Positions 1 through 8,328 of a DNA stretch of 64,000 nucleotides are shown here, in pieces. Below the pieces are notes generated by a model that saw nothing but the letters and a program-made list of their open reading frames with translations, had not been told where the DNA came from and did not search any database. This stretch comes from Candidatus Altarchaeales archaeon (GTDB lineage: Archaea > Altiarchaeota > Altiarchaeia > IMC4 > SCGC-AAA252-I15). The DNA lies in contig WJMO01000005.1 of NCBI GenBank assembly GCA_014727915.1, positions 248,001 to 312,000 on the forward strand. Reading direction: 5' to 3'. Made by a program: the position numbers and the translations under genes. Every line of letters starts with the position of its first letter. Position 1 is the stretch's first letter.

Positions 1-556
1 CGGGCGCCTGTGACACTAGTATCATGCCCACCAGCAGGCGGGTGAATGTGTCCTTTGCGTTGGCCCTCCCCTGGGGCGATCCTGCCATGAATATGAGGTA
101 TGCTGCCACTATGATTATGCCAAAGATGTATACTATCTGTAGCGCCTCCATGACCCTCATGTTTATGACCCTTATGTTCGGGTCCACAGGCATCTGTATG
201 GATATCTCCACGGCCTTGCCTTCCTCGTTGGTGTATACGACATATGGGTCGCAGAGTCCGCTGCTCGAGTATACGCATGGGTTTATCTGGGACATTATGA
301 CCGTGGGTCGCATCATCGTCACCACCCCATACGCCCCCCATTCAACCAGGTATGTTATCATGGATTCGACGACGTTCTCCCAGAAGTTGTCCCACATGTC
401 GACGAAGAAGTCCTTCGTCGCCTCCAGGTTCTCCTCGAAGTAATGCCAGTAGACGTCCCAGTTCACTCCCGCAGATACGTTTTGCACGGATAGCAGGGCC
501 AACGCTATGACTGCGAGCGCGAGCACCAGCTTCCTGCGGTTATGCAATGTTTTCAC
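1..556 (-). CDS. secreted/membrane protein, VirB6/TrbL-like, 3' end outside window
   Basis: This reading frame is absent from the ORF track because it starts with GTG and runs off the window edge. The GTG at 556-554 overlaps the TGA of the upstream 1450-aa gene as GTGA, so the two are translationally coupled. The first ~30 residues are a clear signal peptide (positive start, then a Leu/Ala/Val core ending near NVSA). An acidic, Trp-rich stretch follows, then a membrane segment near residues 138-160 and the start of a second. The segment around the first membrane helix aligns by eye with the same region of the neighbouring 1450-aa protein (pattern Y-x-I-x-x-A-x-x-P-x-x-R-x-x-AK), so the two look paralogous. 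The role is unknown; the shape fits a polytopic channel component of a secretion or DNA-transfer machine, but this is inference. Confidence 0.75.
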   Translation of the reverse strand, partial: MKTLHNRRKLVLALAVIALALLSVQNVSAGVNWDVYWHYFEENLEATKDFFVDMWDNFWENVVESMITYLVEWGAYGVVTMMRPTVIMSQINPCVYSSSGLCDPYVVYTNEEGKAVEISIQMPVDPNIRVINMRVMEALQIVYIFGIIIVAAYLIFMAGSPQGRANAKDTFTRLLVGMILVSQAP

Positions 557-3500
557 GGCCAATTACCTTGGTTCTGCCTTCTTCTCATCTCCATGAAGAA
601 GTCCAGCATGTTGTCCGATTGGGTGCGGTTCTGGTCTCTGCTGTCCATGTTCCCCAAACTGAATGACTGGCGCATGTTCCTCCTCCAGGGAGCAGCCCTC
701 CTTGCGTCATATCCTATTATCCTATTATGTAGGGATTGTGCCAGCTGGTCGTACTCGGTCTGCTGGGCGTCCGTCCTCTGTGCTAGGCCCTTTAGTGTGT
801 CCAACCTGTCCAGGTCGGTGCCATAGGCGTCTAGGACACCTGTCACCTGACGGTCTGATATGCCCGTGGCGGCAGGGTCCATCAGCCCGTTGTCGAATCT
901 GTCGTTCCAGTCCGTGTCGCTCATCATATGAGGGCTTGGGGCCGCTGCTCCTGTCTGCTCGCTGTGCCATTCCCGTATGGCTGCCGCGGCACCGCCTGTG
1001 ACTTCCCGCCTTTCCGCGCCCCAGCTGTTACCGTGCCTGAATACACGGTCGCCTTCGATTGTGTACATTTCACCAGTATCCCCGTACACTCTGTTGCCTC
1101 TTATCTGGTATTCCATCCCTCCAGTAGCTGATGTTCTGCCCAGCTGCGCCAGCGTCCTGCTATGTTCCGCTTCGAACTCTCTCATCTCAGGGTTTCCTCC
1201 CTTGTTGGGGCTCACCGTTCCCCTTGCGCTGACCAGGTCGTCCCTCGCCTGCTGTTGCTCGAACCTCTCCCGGTGGCTGTCGTATGCGGTGTTCTGTGCC
1301 ATCGCCAAGGCCTGGGCTTCGAAGTTGGGGTCGCTTGGGTTCATGCCACTTGCCCTCAGCTGGGACTTAGCAGCCTTCAAGTGCTTTTTCCTGCCCCTAC
1401 CCCAGAGTCCCTGCCATACCGCTTGCCTTTCGACCATCTCATTTGCCATGTTGTCCCTGACTGCCTCGGTGTTGAGGCCGTGCTCGTCCATCGCCCGGCT
1501 CTTCGCTGTGGCGTCCGCCTGATTCTGCTGGGCCCTTGTCAAGACGGCCGTCCTATCTCCGTAGGCCTGCTGCTTCGCCCTTTCCATGTCCCCTCCGTTC
1601 TGGTCCAGGTAGTCCACCTTCTGGGATGCTGTCAGCTGGTCCCATACGGCGTCCCTGCTGTATCCTTCCTGGTGCGCAGAGTCCAGGCTGTTCCATACGT
1701 TGTCCTGGTCTCCCTTGTCGTTCAAAGCCAGCTGCCCTGCAGTCTTCCCCGCCTGGACGAGTTGTTCCGGAGTCAGCATGTCGGTGGACTCCCGGAAAGC
1801 TAGCCTCTTGGCGGAGTCCGTGTTCCCCCCTGTTATGTTGAGGTAGTCCGTCTGTTGCTGTGACGTTAGCGAGCTCCACACTCCCTCGGTCATGTAGTTC
1901 TGCCTTTCCTCCTGGGTCAGGGCTCCGCTGTTCCAGAGCGCGTCCGCCCTCACCTGCCGGCTGCGGTCCGCGCCGGAGGTGCTGACTCCATCCTCTCCAA
2001 AACGCTGCAGGCCGTCCTGGTAGGCGTTCGCCAATGCGATCCCCCTGACACCTTCTTCGTCGGCGTTCGGGTTAGCAGTTCTCGCCTGCTCTATGTAATT
2101 TTCCTGTGTATTCGTGTCAAGACTGTTCCAGTATTGGTTGGCTCTACGGTATTCTCTCCTACCCTGGGTGTATGCCTGGTCCCTCGCTTGGAGGGCGTCA
2201 CTCTGGTCCTGCCTAGATACCCTGAGGTTCCTCTGGGCGGTCTGGTTAGCCGTCTGCGCGGCTGTCAGATTAGCCGTCAGCTGGGCTCCGTTGTAGTTCC
2301 TGTTGAACCACTGGTCCACGTGCTGGTCGAACAAGGCCCTCTGCGTGGGGTCTAATGTCGAGGGGTCGACGCCCCTCCATGTCCTTGAGTTCCTGACATC
2401 CCGTTCCGCGTTCTGCCGGGCCTGGTCGTATGCGCTCTGGGCGTTGGCTTCGCTGGTCTGCGCGGTGTTGGCGGAGTTCTGGGCGGTGTTCAGGCTGTTA
2501 CTGGCGTTCGTGACCCTCGTGTCGTGCTGCTGCCTGTTGTTCACGAACTGGTCCCTTACGGTCTCATTGCCCCAACCCATCGAATCCGCCTGGCTCTGGC
2601 CAGCGGCATTTACTGTGTGCAAGCCAGCCTGCAATTCCCTCGCATAATGGTTGAAGGCATTCTCCTTAGCTGCGGTCTCTTCGGGCGACCCTGCTGCCAT
2701 GCCCGGATCCCACCCGAACCGTTTCTTCTGGTCGTCGGACATCTTACCCCAGAGTTCGTCCCGCAGGGGCTCGTGCATTGTGTTGGCCTGCCTGTCAAGC
2801 CGATTGGCCGGCCCTCTCCTTCCCTGGCTCCTTGCCTGCGCCGCCTGCTGCCGTGTCTGCCGCCTCTGATCCCCCATCTCCGCCAGCCTCTCAGTGAAGC
2901 TTGGGCTTCCGTCGTCGGGTCGCTGGCTCAGTTGCCGCATGAACTCCTCGTCCTCTCTCATGGTCTTGCCCGCCGGCTGAAGTATCTTGGCGCCTATAGC
3001 GGTCGTCAATGCGGCGACTCCAACGAAACCTGTTATTGACATTCCCAGCCCAGGAGCTGCCAGTATTGCGACGGGCAATGCGATGCCCACGGCGGTCATA
3101 GCGGCTGAGACCATCGGAGGGGCTCCCTTGGAACCTCCTTCCTCGTAGCTCTTGTAAAGGTTGTCCGCTCCCCTGGCCAAATTCCTCCTCACGCCACGGA
3201 AGCTGTGGACTCCATAGTTGAATTTTTGCTCTCCGGTCCTCGAGTCCTGCGTCCACCACCCGGTCATATAGTAAGACGCTCCTAAGAGCGTTCTACCAAC
3301 ACCCCAGTCGCCGATGCTATGCCTTAGAAAACCCCTCAAGGCGTATCCTACAGGAACCAGCAGAAGCTTCGGGGATAGGTTTGCGGCCAGTCCCATGCCC
3401 AGCCAGTAGGCCTTGCTCCAACCGCTCCTTGACGTGGCATACCTGACTCCATAGTATTGCTGTGCTGTCATCTCGTCTGGCCGGGTGCCTGCGGTTACCG

Positions 3501-4905
3501 CGGTTCCGAATGCCGCCCTGGTGGCCCGCTCGCCCCAGCTGACATCCCCCCATCCTCCGACCTCTCTTTCTCTGCCCCCGAGCGCCGAACCATATACCAT
3601 CGGGGGCTCTCCGTCCGGGCCCTGACCGATCGGCTGATGCCCGCCCCACGGGCTGTGGGGTTGTGAGGTGGCCGCGGAAGACGGAGGTCCTCCACCCCTG
3701 TCCGGGTAGCTGTGCCCTGCGGCCGACTCCCTTGGTCCCTCCAATCTGGCGTCTGACCTCTGCTGGATGTAAGCTGCCTGCGTGAACGCCTGACCCCCGT
3801 AGCCTTGCATCACATAGCCTACGAAAGCCAGCCTCGCGCTGCCCGTCGTCTGCGCCACGAATATGGTGCCCGACCCTACGGTGCTGAGCATCCCTGTGAT
3901 CATCATCGGCGACAATCCGATAAGCATGTATGCTATCAGCGCGGCTATGGCAGGGCCAGGGTTCAAATAGTCGAATGGCGACTGCAGTATCATCCAGGAC
4001 AGCACTATGAACACGGACATCGGTATGGGCATCATCGCCCATGTTATCGTCCACTTGGCCAGCTTGTATCCTATGCCCTTGAGGAAGTCGAATGCGAGGC
4101 AGAATATCGTGAACGGGAACAGCGCTCCGAACACCAGCACCATGTTGTACCTGACCGCGAGTACGAGGTATGGCAGGAAGATCATCGCGAGTATCATGCA
4201 TATTATCCCGAGTATCAGCGGCCATCCTATGCCGAAGGTGAAGAACGCTATCAATGCGATGGCTCCCGTTGCCATCCCTGCCCCGGCCGCGGCAGGCCCC
4301 ATCCCTACTATGGGGTCCCACGACACAGGCACACCTCCTATAGTCAGTATCTGGTGCACTATGAAGTTGTTCAGCTCCAGTAGCATGTCGTACATGGGGA
4401 ACGCGAGCCCGGAGAAGACCAACCCCATTATGAGCTTTTGGAGCATGGACTTCGCCTGGGTCCTGACTCTGGGAGCGGTCGCACCCCATATGAAGTATAC
4501 GGCAACCAGGAGTATCAGGACCATGTACAGGGGGACGAGTATCTGCATTATGATCCTCCCCACCGTCTGGATGACTGGATGGGTTGTGTCAGCGCATTTC
4601 ATGCCTCCCGGGTTGTTGCACCCTGCGAACATATAGCTCATGAAGGTGTTCTTGTACTCCTTGAGGGAGTCCGACATGAGCGACTGCAGGTTGTCCCCTC
4701 CCTTCTTTAAGATGCCTGTTGAATCCCCTTTTGCGCCTGCCTTCGTCGGGCTGTCAGAGCCCTCACGGTCGTGGAATGACGTCTTGGGGCTTCCGACGGT
4801 ATCTCCAGGGGCTGCGAAAGCGGTCGATAAGAACAATAGTACGGCGGTGGCGGAGATCAGTAATAGTAGGCCTCTTCGGTTGACCTGGGTCATAGTAAAT
4901 AACAT
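553..4905 (-). CDS. giant polytopic membrane protein, VirB6/TrbL-like head with long repetitive tail
   Basis: A 1450-residue protein. A signal peptide (about residues 8-32, ending in AFA) is followed by a lumenal stretch and roughly seven membrane helices between residues 110 and 400, then a long hydrophilic region interrupted by a hydrophobic pair near 610-655. The last ~800 residues are Gln/Asn/Ala-rich, likely coiled coil, and contain repeats of the pattern W-x-x-L-x(4)-Q-x-x-Y-L followed by GG and AK. The topology (signal plus a cluster of helices plus a big soluble tail) resembles VirB6/TrbL proteins of type IV secretion, but I see no diagnostic motif, so the family call is tentative. 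M1 or M5 could be the start; an AT-rich TATA-like stretch lies at about 4910-4930. The downstream gene overlaps it by GTGA. Confidence 0.6.
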   Translation of the reverse strand: MLFTMTQVNRRGLLLLISATAVLLFLSTAFAAPGDTVGSPKTSFHDREGSDSPTKAGAKGDSTGILKKGGDNLQSLMSDSLKEYKNTFMSYMFAGCNNPGGMKCADTTHPVIQTVGRIIMQILVPLYMVLILLVAVYFIWGATAPRVRTQAKSMLQKLIMGLVFSGLAFPMYDMLLELNNFIVHQILTIGGVPVSWDPIVGMGPAAAGAGMATGAIALIAFFTFGIGWPLILGIICMILAMIFLPYLVLAVRYNMVLVFGALFPFTIFCLAFDFLKGIGYKLAKWTITWAMMPIPMSVFIVLSWMILQSPFDYLNPGPAIAALIAYMLIGLSPMMITGMLSTVGSGTIFVAQTTGSARLAFVGYVMQGYGGQAFTQAAYIQQRSDARLEGPRESAAGHSYPDRGGGPPSSAATSQPHSPWGGHQPIGQGPDGEPPMVYGSALGGREREVGGWGDVSWGERATRAAFGTAVTAGTRPDEMTAQQYYGVRYATSRSGWSKAYWLGMGLAANLSPKLLLVPVGYALRGFLRHSIGDWGVGRTLLGASYYMTGWWTQDSRTGEQKFNYGVHSFRGVRRNLARGADNLYKSYEEGGSKGAPPMVSAAMTAVGIALPVAILAAPGLGMSITGFVGVAALTTAIGAKILQPAGKTMREDEEFMRQLSQRPDDGSPSFTERLAEMGDQRRQTRQQAAQARSQGRRGPANRLDRQANTMHEPLRDELWGKMSDDQKKRFGWDPGMAAGSPEETAAKENAFNHYARELQAGLHTVNAAGQSQADSMGWGNETVRDQFVNNRQQHDTRVTNASNSLNTAQNSANTAQTSEANAQSAYDQARQNAERDVRNSRTWRGVDPSTLDPTQRALFDQHVDQWFNRNYNGAQLTANLTAAQTANQTAQRNLRVSRQDQSDALQARDQAYTQGRREYRRANQYWNSLDTNTQENYIEQARTANPNADEEGVRGIALANAYQDGLQRFGEDGVSTSGADRSRQVRADALWNSGALTQEERQNYMTEGVWSSLTSQQQTDYLNITGGNTDSAKRLAFRESTDMLTPEQLVQAGKTAGQLALNDKGDQDNVWNSLDSAHQEGYSRDAVWDQLTASQKVDYLDQNGGDMERAKQQAYGDRTAVLTRAQQNQADATAKSRAMDEHGLNTEAVRDNMANEMVERQAVWQGLWGRGRKKHLKAAKSQLRASGMNPSDPNFEAQALAMAQNTAYDSHRERFEQQQARDDLVSARGTVSPNKGGNPEMREFEAEHSRTLAQLGRTSATGGMEYQIRGNRVYGDTGEMYTIEGDRVFRHGNSWGAERREVTGGAAAAIREWHSEQTGAAAPSPHMMSDTDWNDRFDNGLMDPAATGISDRQVTGVLDAYGTDLDRLDTLKGLAQRTDAQQTEYDQLAQSLHNRIIGYDARRAAPWRRNMRQSFSLGNMDSRDQNRTQSDNMLDFFMEMRRRQNQGNWP

Positions 4906-4946
4906 TAAATCTTGAGATATTTATTTAGTATAATATACTGTTTCCC

Positions 4947-5657
4947 TCAGTTTCCCGATAATATCTCAGGCATCCTCCCCCATGCGCCCACCGTATCGTC
5001 TTTCACTATCAGGACGCCCCTTATGCCCCCGATACTCCTTGCTTTTTCTATGGCCTTCTCCACGTCACCCGCCTCACATACTACATTGGCTATCGCCGTT
5101 GCCGCAGCGTCCGCTATAGCGCCCTTGTCTGCGAACACTGTGACGGAGTCGGCTTCTCCCAGGCTGATGCTGTGCCCCACGGAACCCGAGCTGGTGCATA
5201 TGTTGCAGGGTGTCTCGCCCGCAGTAACCCTTAATGCTATCCTGCCTGTTGTGCTCGATGGCCCCGAGTCCAAACCCACTATCATCTCGTCTTTTGTCTT
5301 CAGGTATATGTCTCCCCCGTTCTCCACTATGACTTCCTGCGCGCCTTTTGACACTATGTATTCGCCTATCAGATGGGAGAATGTCCCTGCCACGGCTGCC
5401 ATCGGCCCCACATCGCACTCTCCTGACGCTTCTATCAGGCTCCTGACTATCTCCGGGGCTGAAGGGTCTTCTTCAACGGGCTCATATGTTGACTTGAACA
5501 GCGGGTTCCTGTTTATGTAATCGACAAGCAGGTTGTAGTGTCTGATCAGTTCGTCCAGTGCGTCAACCTGAGCGTCAACGTCCGATTTGACCTTGATGTG
5601 GGTCTCACCGTAGTCGAGGCCGAAGGAGTTGAGAGGACGGTCGGTCAATCCCATCAC
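4947..5657 (-). CDS. UPF0280 family protein (COG2122), homocysteine biosynthesis associated
   Basis: A 236-residue protein matching the UPF0280/COG2122 family, which is distantly ApbE-like. Visible family signatures include the VAGTFSHLIGEY region, an ENGGDIY motif and a serine/glycine-rich GHSISLGEADS segment. In Methanosarcina acetivorans the homologue is one of three genes implicated in making homocysteine from aspartate semialdehyde and sulfide. Here it is the last gene of exactly that set: its ATG overlaps the stop of the NIL-ferredoxin gene (ATGA), and that gene in turn overlaps the COG1900 gene. The protein is probably cytoplasmic. Its biochemical role in the pathway is not settled. 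Confidence 0.9.
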   Translation of the reverse strand: MMGLTDRPLNSFGLDYGETHIKVKSDVDAQVDALDELIRHYNLLVDYINRNPLFKSTYEPVEEDPSAPEIVRSLIEASGECDVGPMAAVAGTFSHLIGEYIVSKGAQEVIVENGGDIYLKTKDEMIVGLDSGPSSTTGRIALRVTAGETPCNICTSSGSVGHSISLGEADSVTVFADKGAIADAAATAIANVVCEAGDVEKAIEKARSIGGIRGVLIVKDDTVGAWGRMPEILSGN

Positions 5658-6049
5658 CCCTCTTGGAGGCTCAGCGCCCTAACGGGGCAGACTTCTATGC
5701 ATGCCTTGCACCGGATGCATTCGTCTTTGTCCAACTGCATCTTCCAGTCCTTGATTGTGATGGCCTTTGTGGGGCATACTCCATAGCATGCGCAGCAGTC
5801 AATGCATCGGTCGTCGTCTTTCAGGATGGTGCTCTCCAGCTTCTCCACCTCGACACTGTGCTTTCTGAGGTAGTCTGTGAGCTTCTTCTGCTTTTTATCG
5901 TCTCCTAAGACGGCGACTACCATCATTCCCTTGCTGTACTCCACGTCCGCCAGGAGTATGTTGACCATGACGCCAGTCTCTAGTATAGCCTCTGCTAGCG
6001 CTGGCTTCTTCACCTCATCCGTGGAATACTTCAGGACGTACTTGTTCAT
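5654..6049 (-). CDS. NIL domain plus 2x[4Fe-4S] ferredoxin, homocysteine biosynthesis electron donor
   Basis: A 131-residue protein. Residues 1-75 look like the NIL ligand-binding domain seen in methionine transporters. The C-terminal half holds two ferredoxin motifs, CIDCCACYGVCP and CIRCKACIEVCP, each ready for a [4Fe-4S] cluster. It matches the MA1822-type partner of the COG1900 sulfurtransferase and presumably supplies electrons for reductive sulfur insertion into aspartate semialdehyde. It overlaps both neighbours by four bases (ATGA), so the three proteins are expected at similar levels. Family and operon context agree, so the assignment is secure; the electron-transfer role comes from work on the methanogen homologue. 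Confidence 0.93.
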   Translation of the reverse strand: MNKYVLKYSTDEVKKPALAEAILETGVMVNILLADVEYSKGMMVVAVLGDDKKQKKLTDYLRKHSVEVEKLESTILKDDDRCIDCCACYGVCPTKAITIKDWKMQLDKDECIRCKACIEVCPVRALSLQEG

Positions 6050-7551
6050 TTGCTCAACCTCCCGTATACCCTGTTTATGTCTGACACGGTTATTATGCCC
6101 TTGATCTTCCCCTCATCGTCGACGACGGGGGTCGCGTTGTAGCCGTGCTTCTCCAGCTTCCTTGACGTCTCGTCTATTGTGTCTGTCGATTTTGAGGTTA
6201 TGACGTTCCGTGTCATCACCTCCGAGAGCTTCCTCTTACCCTGGGACAGTGCCTTGGTGAAGTCGAAGGAGGTCACGATGCCGACGACCTTGCCTTCACC
6301 GTTGACTATGGGTATCTGGTCGACTCCCTTCTCCACCATCAGCTCCGACACCTTCTTCAGCGAGTCCTTCTCTGATGCCGTGTGCACCTTCCTCGTCATC
6401 CCGTCCGAAACATGGTATGTCCTGTCCCTGACTTTCATGGCCTTGACTTCTCTCTTGCCTGGCAGGCTCTCCACGCCGTTGGCTAACGTGAACTCTCCCT
6501 CTTCGATCCACTTCTTCAGCTCGTCCATGATGTCATATGCTATCTTGAAGCTGGACAGGGGGGCGGCCTTCACCTTATCCCCGTTCAACTCTACCTTGCC
6601 TGTTATGAGCTCGCTGTATCTCACCTTCCTGAGCACTGGCCTGTCAATCCTTGGAACGCCATAGTCGGTCAGGCTAGATTCTATCTCGTCGTTGGTGACC
6701 GCGGTCGACCTGGCGAGCTCATCGTTCAATATGGGTATTGGGATTCCGATGCCGACGAACAGGCTTGTCCCGTACTCTGGCAGCGTCCCGCCCCTCACAT
6801 AGTCTGTGCTCATGTCTCTCAGCTCTCCCTTGACCGCGATCGTGCCCAGTTGCGTCTGGGGCGAGTGCTGTGTTCCCTCCCCCACTATCCTTCCCTGGGC
6901 TCCTCCGAGGAATATCTTGGTGCCGAAACCGATCGTCCTGTACTCGGGGTCGTTGTTCAAGGGGCTTATGTGTCCCGTGCCTGCGAAGTTTATGTTCCCC
7001 GCGTTTGGCAGCAGCGTGCCCATGTACGTCCTTATCTTCCGGTCTGACAGGTTGACTGCGGACACATAGCGTTGATAGTTGTTGCGGGGATTGTAAAGGT
7101 AGGCTTGGTTCAGGTCATCCAATGTTACTGTGGTTTCGAGCCTTCTCTTGGGGTAGCAGTCCGTAGGGTATGCTGTTGCTCTGACCTTTATCTCCTTCCT
7201 GGCGATGAGGTCTTCGATGACGTGGCTTCCACCGTATTCGAATCCACGGTCCTGGCTAAGTTCCGTCGCTCCTATGTAGCAGTCCACTGCCGCGAGACCG
7301 GCGTATGCTTCCACCTCGTTCAGCCAGACCCTCTGCATCTTGATGGGTGGGTTGCTGTGCCCGAAGTTCAGGAAGGCTCCGGATGAGCACATCGCGCCGT
7401 ACGTCCCTGTTGTCACGACGTCCACTTCCTTGGCCGCCTTCTCCGCTCCTTTCTCGGCGACTATCTCTGGCATCTCATCGGCTCTCACGACTACTGCGTC
7501 GCCCTTCCTTATCTTCTCGTTGATTTCGGCTATCGTCTTTACCATTGACAA
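6046..7551 (-). CDS. L-aspartate semialdehyde sulfurtransferase (COG1900/DUF39) with CBS pair
   Basis: A 501-residue protein. Residues 1 to about 360 are the DUF39/COG1900 domain, and residues 370-501 are two CBS domains (the second contains GIVTSFDF- and GIITVSDI-type strands). Homologues convert aspartate semialdehyde and sulfide to homocysteine in anaerobic archaea and bacteria. Cysteines at 55 (GAMCSSG) and 132 (PTDCYPK) sit where the essential pair is expected in the Methanosarcina protein. The CBS pair suggests allosteric control by an adenosyl ligand. It leads a three-gene operon. The start may be M1 or M3. A TATA box (about 7568-7578) lies ~22 bases upstream, implying a leaderless or near-leaderless mRNA, with a perfect palindrome just beyond it. 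Confidence 0.93.
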   Translation of the reverse strand: MSMVKTIAEINEKIRKGDAVVVRADEMPEIVAEKGAEKAAKEVDVVTTGTYGAMCSSGAFLNFGHSNPPIKMQRVWLNEVEAYAGLAAVDCYIGATELSQDRGFEYGGSHVIEDLIARKEIKVRATAYPTDCYPKRRLETTVTLDDLNQAYLYNPRNNYQRYVSAVNLSDRKIRTYMGTLLPNAGNINFAGTGHISPLNNDPEYRTIGFGTKIFLGGAQGRIVGEGTQHSPQTQLGTIAVKGELRDMSTDYVRGGTLPEYGTSLFVGIGIPIPILNDELARSTAVTNDEIESSLTDYGVPRIDRPVLRKVRYSELITGKVELNGDKVKAAPLSSFKIAYDIMDELKKWIEEGEFTLANGVESLPGKREVKAMKVRDRTYHVSDGMTRKVHTASEKDSLKKVSELMVEKGVDQIPIVNGEGKVVGIVTSFDFTKALSQGKRKLSEVMTRNVITSKSTDTIDETSRKLEKHGYNATPVVDDEGKIKGIITVSDINRVYGRLSK

Positions 7552-7567
7552 AAAACAGTGTTATTCT

Positions 7568-7578
7568 CATATAAATAC
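7568..7578 (-). promoter_or_regulatory. TATA box of the homocysteine operon
   Basis: On the minus strand this reads GTATTTATATG, a good archaeal TATA box. It ends about 22 bases before the ATG at 7551, so the transcript should start at or just before the start codon. Confidence 0.65.
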
Positions 7579-7590
7579 TTGCCTATTTTT

Positions 7591-7610
7591 ATTATGCATT
7601 TATGCATAAT
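7591..7610. promoter_or_regulatory. perfect palindrome, candidate operator (ATGC-N6-GCAT)
   Basis: ATTATGCATTTATGCATAAT has two 9-base arms around a 2-base centre, and can be written ATGC-N6-GCAT. It lies just upstream of the TATA box of the homocysteine operon and between that operon and a divergent HTH-CBS regulator gene. Binding by that regulator is inferred. Confidence 0.6.
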
Positions 7611-7658
7611 TATGTTTTTGGGCATATTCAAAGCCGCAAAATCCACTTAAACCCAAAC

Positions 7659-7670
7659 CTTTTTAACACA
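7659..7670 (+). promoter_or_regulatory. probable TATA box of the HTH-CBS regulator gene
   Basis: CCTTTTTAACAC is the best TATA-like stretch upstream of the regulator. Transcription would start near 7690-7697, leaving a leader of about 60 bases and placing the next two palindromes over the start point. Confidence 0.45.
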
Positions 7671-7677
7671 TAGTCGA

Positions 7678-7692
7678 ATATGCATATGCATT
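7678..7692. promoter_or_regulatory. second ATGC/GCAT palindrome, candidate operator
   Basis: ATATGCATATGCATT contains ATGC-N4-GCAT, with one spacing change from the N6 form. It covers the likely transcription start of the regulator gene, which would suit autorepression. Confidence 0.45.
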
Positions 7693-7698
7693 GGTGAA

Positions 7699-7714
7699 TA
7701 TGCGCCGGTGCATA
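7699..7714. promoter_or_regulatory. third palindrome TATGC-N6-GCATA, candidate operator
   Basis: TATGCGCCGGTGCATA keeps the ATGC-N6-GCAT arms of the 7591 palindrome but has an unrelated spacer, so the arms look selected rather than general AT-richness. It lies in the presumed leader of the regulator gene. Confidence 0.55.
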
Positions 7715-7755
7715 CTGTGGGAGCACCTCAGGGGTGGGGTGTCTAAGCAGGTGAT

Positions 7756-8319
7756 GTGATGCAGCTTCCACCGTTGGCTGAAATAGAGAAGCTCAGGAAG
7801 AGACTGGGTCTCACCCAGACGGAACTTGCAGTCAAGGCAGAGGTCAGCCAGAGCCTCATAGCACGCTTGGAAGCCGGCACTGTAGACCCGCGCTACAGCA
7901 AGGTAGCCAAGATATTCCTCGCCCTCGACGAGATGAAGGGCAAGGAACTGGAAGCCCAGCAGATCATGACCAAAGGCGTCGTGGGAATACAGCACACCGC
8001 GTCCATCGAATACGCGGCGACCAAGCTGAAGAAACACAACCTGAGCCAGATGCCCGTATTCGACGGCGACAAGGCCATAGGATCGTTCTCCGAGAAAGTC
8101 GTATTAGGCCTCATATCCAAGGGCGCCGACGCCAAGACATTCTCCAAGGAAGAGGTGGGCGAACACATGGAGGAATCATTCCCGACGGTCAAACCTGAGA
8201 CTCCCCTGAGCGTGGTCTCAGCCCTCCTGGAGCATAACACAGCCGTGGTAGTGCAGGAGCAGGGAAAGAACATTGGAATAATAACTAAAGCCGACCTATT
8301 GAAGGTCGTCCACAAATAG
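7756..8319 (+). CDS. HTH (Xre-type) transcriptional regulator with two CBS domains
   Basis: A 187-residue protein. Residues 7-62 form an Xre/Cro-type helix-turn-helix (GLTQTELAVKAEVSQSLIARLE), and residues 70-187 form a CBS pair ending in GIITKADLLKVV. This archaeal architecture binds DNA under control of a CBS ligand such as an adenosyl compound. It is divergent from the homocysteine operon across a 204-bp region holding three ATGC/GCAT palindromes, so it is the natural candidate regulator of that operon and of itself. The frame opens with GTG-ATG; the ATG at 7759 is the likelier start, behind an AGGTGAT ribosome-binding stretch set unusually close. The target genes are inference. Confidence 0.85.
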   Translation: MMQLPPLAEIEKLRKRLGLTQTELAVKAEVSQSLIARLEAGTVDPRYSKVAKIFLALDEMKGKELEAQQIMTKGVVGIQHTASIEYAATKLKKHNLSQMPVFDGDKAIGSFSEKVVLGLISKGADAKTFSKEEVGEHMEESFPTVKPETPLSVVSALLEHNTAVVVQEQGKNIGIITKADLLKVVHK

Positions 8320-8328
8320 AAGCGAAAC

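Noticed and set aside
3317-4489. 390-aa minus ORF in another frame of the giant membrane gene
   Set aside because: Arg/His/Gly-rich, lacks hydrophobic periodicity, and is a typical shadow in GC-rich coding DNA.
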